From assembly GCA_032718565.1 (NCBI GenBank), contig JAVGVS010000682.1, positions 1-64,000 on the forward strand: a stretch of 64,000 nt of DNA. The letters run 5' to 3'. A model generated the notes under the pieces. It was not told where the DNA came from. It saw nothing but the letters and a program-made list of their open reading frames with translations, and made no database searches. The position numbers were made by a program, and so were the translations under genes. Positions 61,421 to 64,000 of the stretch are shown one piece after another. The DNA is from Distichodus sexfasciatus (lineage: Eukaryota > Chordata > Actinopteri > Characiformes > Distichodontidae). The number at the start of each line of letters is the position of its first letter. The first letter of the stretch is position 1.

Positions 61421-63416
61421 CCAGTCATGTGGATCCTGCATTTTGGTCTTCACTTTGACACTCGTCCAGAACAAAGGAACCTGCAACAAACCAACACCAA
61501 ATACATGCCGTTAATTAAATATCACCACTTCTACAACTGATTTTCTGCTCAGATCACTACTCACCACCTTTCTTCTGGCTCCATTACTGCAGCTCCTGAC
61601 TTCTTGTGATGAGGGTCTTTTCTCAGGTGGAGTCCAACTTGGAGTGCTTAACTACAAAAGCAGAAAGATAAACACTATGAACATTCATTCCCAAGTCATA
61701 GAAGCACATATGAGCTGTTACACTTACCCATTACACTCCTGTAGTTAGTGCTCCACAAGAATTCTCCAACTGGCAGAACTCATTTCAGTGGAGAGCTCAG
61801 CTTGGAGACCTGAAGAAACAAAAACACCTTAAACAGTTACACAAATCAAACTGATTGTCATTTTAATCAAGTAAGACCACAGACCTACCAAGTCCTGAAA
61901 GCAAGTCTACTTACTCAGTCAGCTTCTTCTTGAAGCAAATGACCGGTATCCAGGGATGGCGTGGCCCTGGCTACACGTAACTCATTGCTATGGTTCTTTT
62001 TTTATCTGTATTGCCTTGTAGGAGTGAGAACCAATCAGCGTTTGTCTTAAAATACAGACAATTGTTGAAAAGTAACAGATCAAGAAGGGTTGTCACCGTA
62101 AGTGAATCAAGTCACTGAACAGCCAGCTCTAGCCACGTTACTACTCACACTAAACCACCAGAGAAGCACCTGAAGGAAGTCATCAAGGTGTGAACCTTCC
62201 CTCATCCTCACACTTGGTGAGCAAAAATAACCTTCAGCCCACAAATACCACGGCAGTGCTGTGATCTCCAAGAAAGAATGTCAACAAGCCTCAAAAGATC
62301 CAGAATATTCTTTAGAATCAGTCAAAACCGTCCACTGATTGGGAGAGTTTGGACTTCGTAACATGCATTTCCTCCATTGCCACTTCCCATCTTCCAAAGT
62401 CACTCCATTTTTGCTGTTTTTGTTCCAGAACCTTCCCGGAGAAGTCCACTTTTACCATGAAAGTAGTTTGTGAGGTTTCCAACAACCAGCCACCATTGCT
62501 GTTCACATTTGAAGTTGAAAGACTGCTGCCGTGTTATAAAACTTCCACAAATGTCCTTTGTTGTTTGAAAGGCAAACCACAGGTGTGCAAAGTGCTGACT
62601 GTACTCAATTTGAGCTAATTATCTTTCAAGTTAATTTGTAACTAAATTTGAGTTAATTATCTTTCAGGCTAATTTGTAGCTAAATTAGGACTAGTTATTT
62701 TTCAGGCTAATTTGTAGCTAAATCGGCACTAGTTATCTTTCAGGCTAATTTGTAGCTAAATTTGAGTTGGAGACGTGACTCCTTTAGATGGTTAACTTCC
62801 TCCACATTGGTGCATGAAGCTTTTGGGTCCAGACGAAATGTGGAAACTTGCCAGGCAGGTCGGTAGAAAGGGCTGCTGTACTCGGTTTCCTGAAGAATGA
62901 AAATGAGAAAAGCACCACAGCACTGATGAAATAAGCACATGGTGATAAACAGTGATGCACGTTGTCCAGTATGGAAGCAGTTGTAAGAGTTGACACTTTC
63001 AGGCCACCATTCACCACAAACCACAAGAAGAGAACAAGAAGCAGCAGAAACACAGCAACGTGCTACAACAACACGACCTTGCTGCCAAAGAAGCTCCAAC
63101 ATACAACGCTTTCACCAAACTCAACCAGACTAACGCCAAACACAAGCTCACCGAAACCAGCCAAAACACAAGATTCACTAACAGCAAACATTCCCCTCTT
63201 CAACCATCATGACTTTAACCCACAAGGCAACACAGATTAAACAGACAAAACCATCAACAAACTGCCAGTGAACTCCACCGTCCCGCGAGGAGAAAGACCT
63301 ACTCCCTTGCTCCTCACGAAAGCCATGCTTCTTCCAAACATATTAGCTCAGAGAGAGCGAGTTTTTCAAACGAGCCAATCCCGTTCAGACTTCTCCCACT
63401 GGCGGCTCCTTATTGG
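61421..63416 (-). other. Possible minus-strand spliced transcript, unidentified
   Basis: On the minus strand, several short segments are bounded by good splice signals: 61970-61915 (donor GTAAGT), 61809-61728 (acceptor TTTCTTCAG, donor GTAAGTG), 61646-61565 (donor GTGAGT) and about 61481-61421 (acceptor TTGTTGCAG, donor GTAAAG). An acceptor CATTCTTCAG also precedes 62889. CCAAT motifs in both orientations (63375-63379; ATTGG 63412-63416) could mark a promoter. Some segments are open (PGPRHPWIPVICFKKKLTE; TPSWTPPEKRPSSQEV), but 61809-61728 is closed in all frames. A non-coding or decayed gene is most likely; no family is recognised. Confidence 0.25.
62608..62768. repeat. AGCTAATTTGTAGCTAAATT tandem array, copy 2
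   Basis: About four units of roughly 42 bases (TTATCTTTCAGGCTAATTTG, TAGCTAAAT), the same unit as at 60987-61169, about 1.4 kb away. Confidence 0.85.
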
Positions 63417-64000
63417 CTGAGGAGCACTAACAAGGTAATTAGGCCAGATGATGAACTTGATCGGTTGTTGGCCGAGGAAACAGCATTTGGGAGATGGAAG
63501 TGACCGCTAGGATTAAGGTGTAAAACTGAGGGAATCACTGCTGTTGAAGGATGTTCAGTCAGTTGGTTTATATACCACAAATATATGGATCATAGTCCCT
63601 CGCTAACATGTTGATATTCTTGTAGAAGAATTCTACTCAATTAGTAACAGAGGCGGCTAATTACTTACATCCTATAGGTGTAGGAGATGGAGCAACTGAA
63701 GTTCTTCAGAGTTCTCAAGACGATAGATCAGGTCTCGAGTAGATCAGCGTTTGTTCCGCCCTCTGACAGATTAAATTAATTCGTGATGTGCGGAACGTTG
63801 CCAAAATGAAATACATAGTGAAATAATTATATAGTGCAAATTTCATAAACAATGTTATTTCCAATTTTAAATAATTAATGACACATTTAAGTAATTGTTT
63901 TTATTTCTCATTTTAAATAATTCGTGGCATTTAATTCATTATACTTTTATTTTCCATTTAAAATAATTAAAGCCACATTTAATTCATGATTTTTTAAAGA
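63417..64000. other. AT-rich end of window, no feature
   Basis: After the CCAAT-containing stretch the sequence becomes AT-rich, with repeated TTTAAATAATT phrases at 63865-63995. No gene is supported. Confidence 0.5.

Overview
The window is vertebrate nuclear DNA, almost certainly a ray-finned fish. Small exons with GT-AG introns, very abundant CA/TG microsatellites, tRNA-derived SINEs, Tc1-like and hAT-type elements, and proteins that read as vertebrate orthologues all fit a teleost. No bacterial, viral or CRISPR-like system is present. Assignments come from reading the sequence and from remembered family features; no database search was run.

Layout. (1) 0.7-15.4 kb, + strand: a complete cAMP phosphodiesterase 4 gene, best matched to PDE4C, with two alternative long-form first exons (742-962, 3908-3981) and a short-form promoter plus first exon (about 8.85-9.09 kb). 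(2) 15.36-16.87 kb: a solo-LTR-like element. (3) 18.0-21.6 kb, + strand: a decayed RAB3A locus whose four coding exons can still be aligned; the first still encodes the start of the G domain while the others are full of frameshifts and stops. (4) 25.7-30 kb, + strand: angiotensin II type 1 receptor (agtr1), with a probable TATA-driven untranslated exon and a single coding exon. (5) 31.5-39.7 kb, + strand: glycogenin-1 (gyg1), seven coding exons whose introns carry a CG-containing TG tract, a hAT MITE and a minisatellite of about 1.15 kb. (6) 40.1-43.1 kb, - strand: slc35g2, one coding exon plus a likely CpG-island 5' exon. (7) 45.2-46.2 kb: a foldback-like inverted pair of 51-bp tandem arrays. 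(8) 47.4-53.1 kb, - strand: pccb, the beta subunit of mitochondrial propionyl-CoA carboxylase, 15 exons. (9) 53.1-64.0 kb: AT-rich and repeat-rich, with a Tc1-like element, a fragmentary C2H2-type gene and an unidentified minus-strand set of splice-bounded segments.

The genes do not form one pathway. PDE4C (cAMP hydrolysis) and RAB3A (synaptic vesicle GTPase) are neighbours on human chromosome 19p13.11; AGTR1, GYG1, SLC35G2 and PCCB lie on human 3q22-q24. The window therefore joins two ancestral vertebrate blocks. The observations most worth following are the paired substitutions at the AT1 receptor positions matching human Asn111 and Asn295, the decayed rab3a copy, the foldback element, the two-E-box gyg1 promoter, and TG-repeat splice acceptors in two genes.
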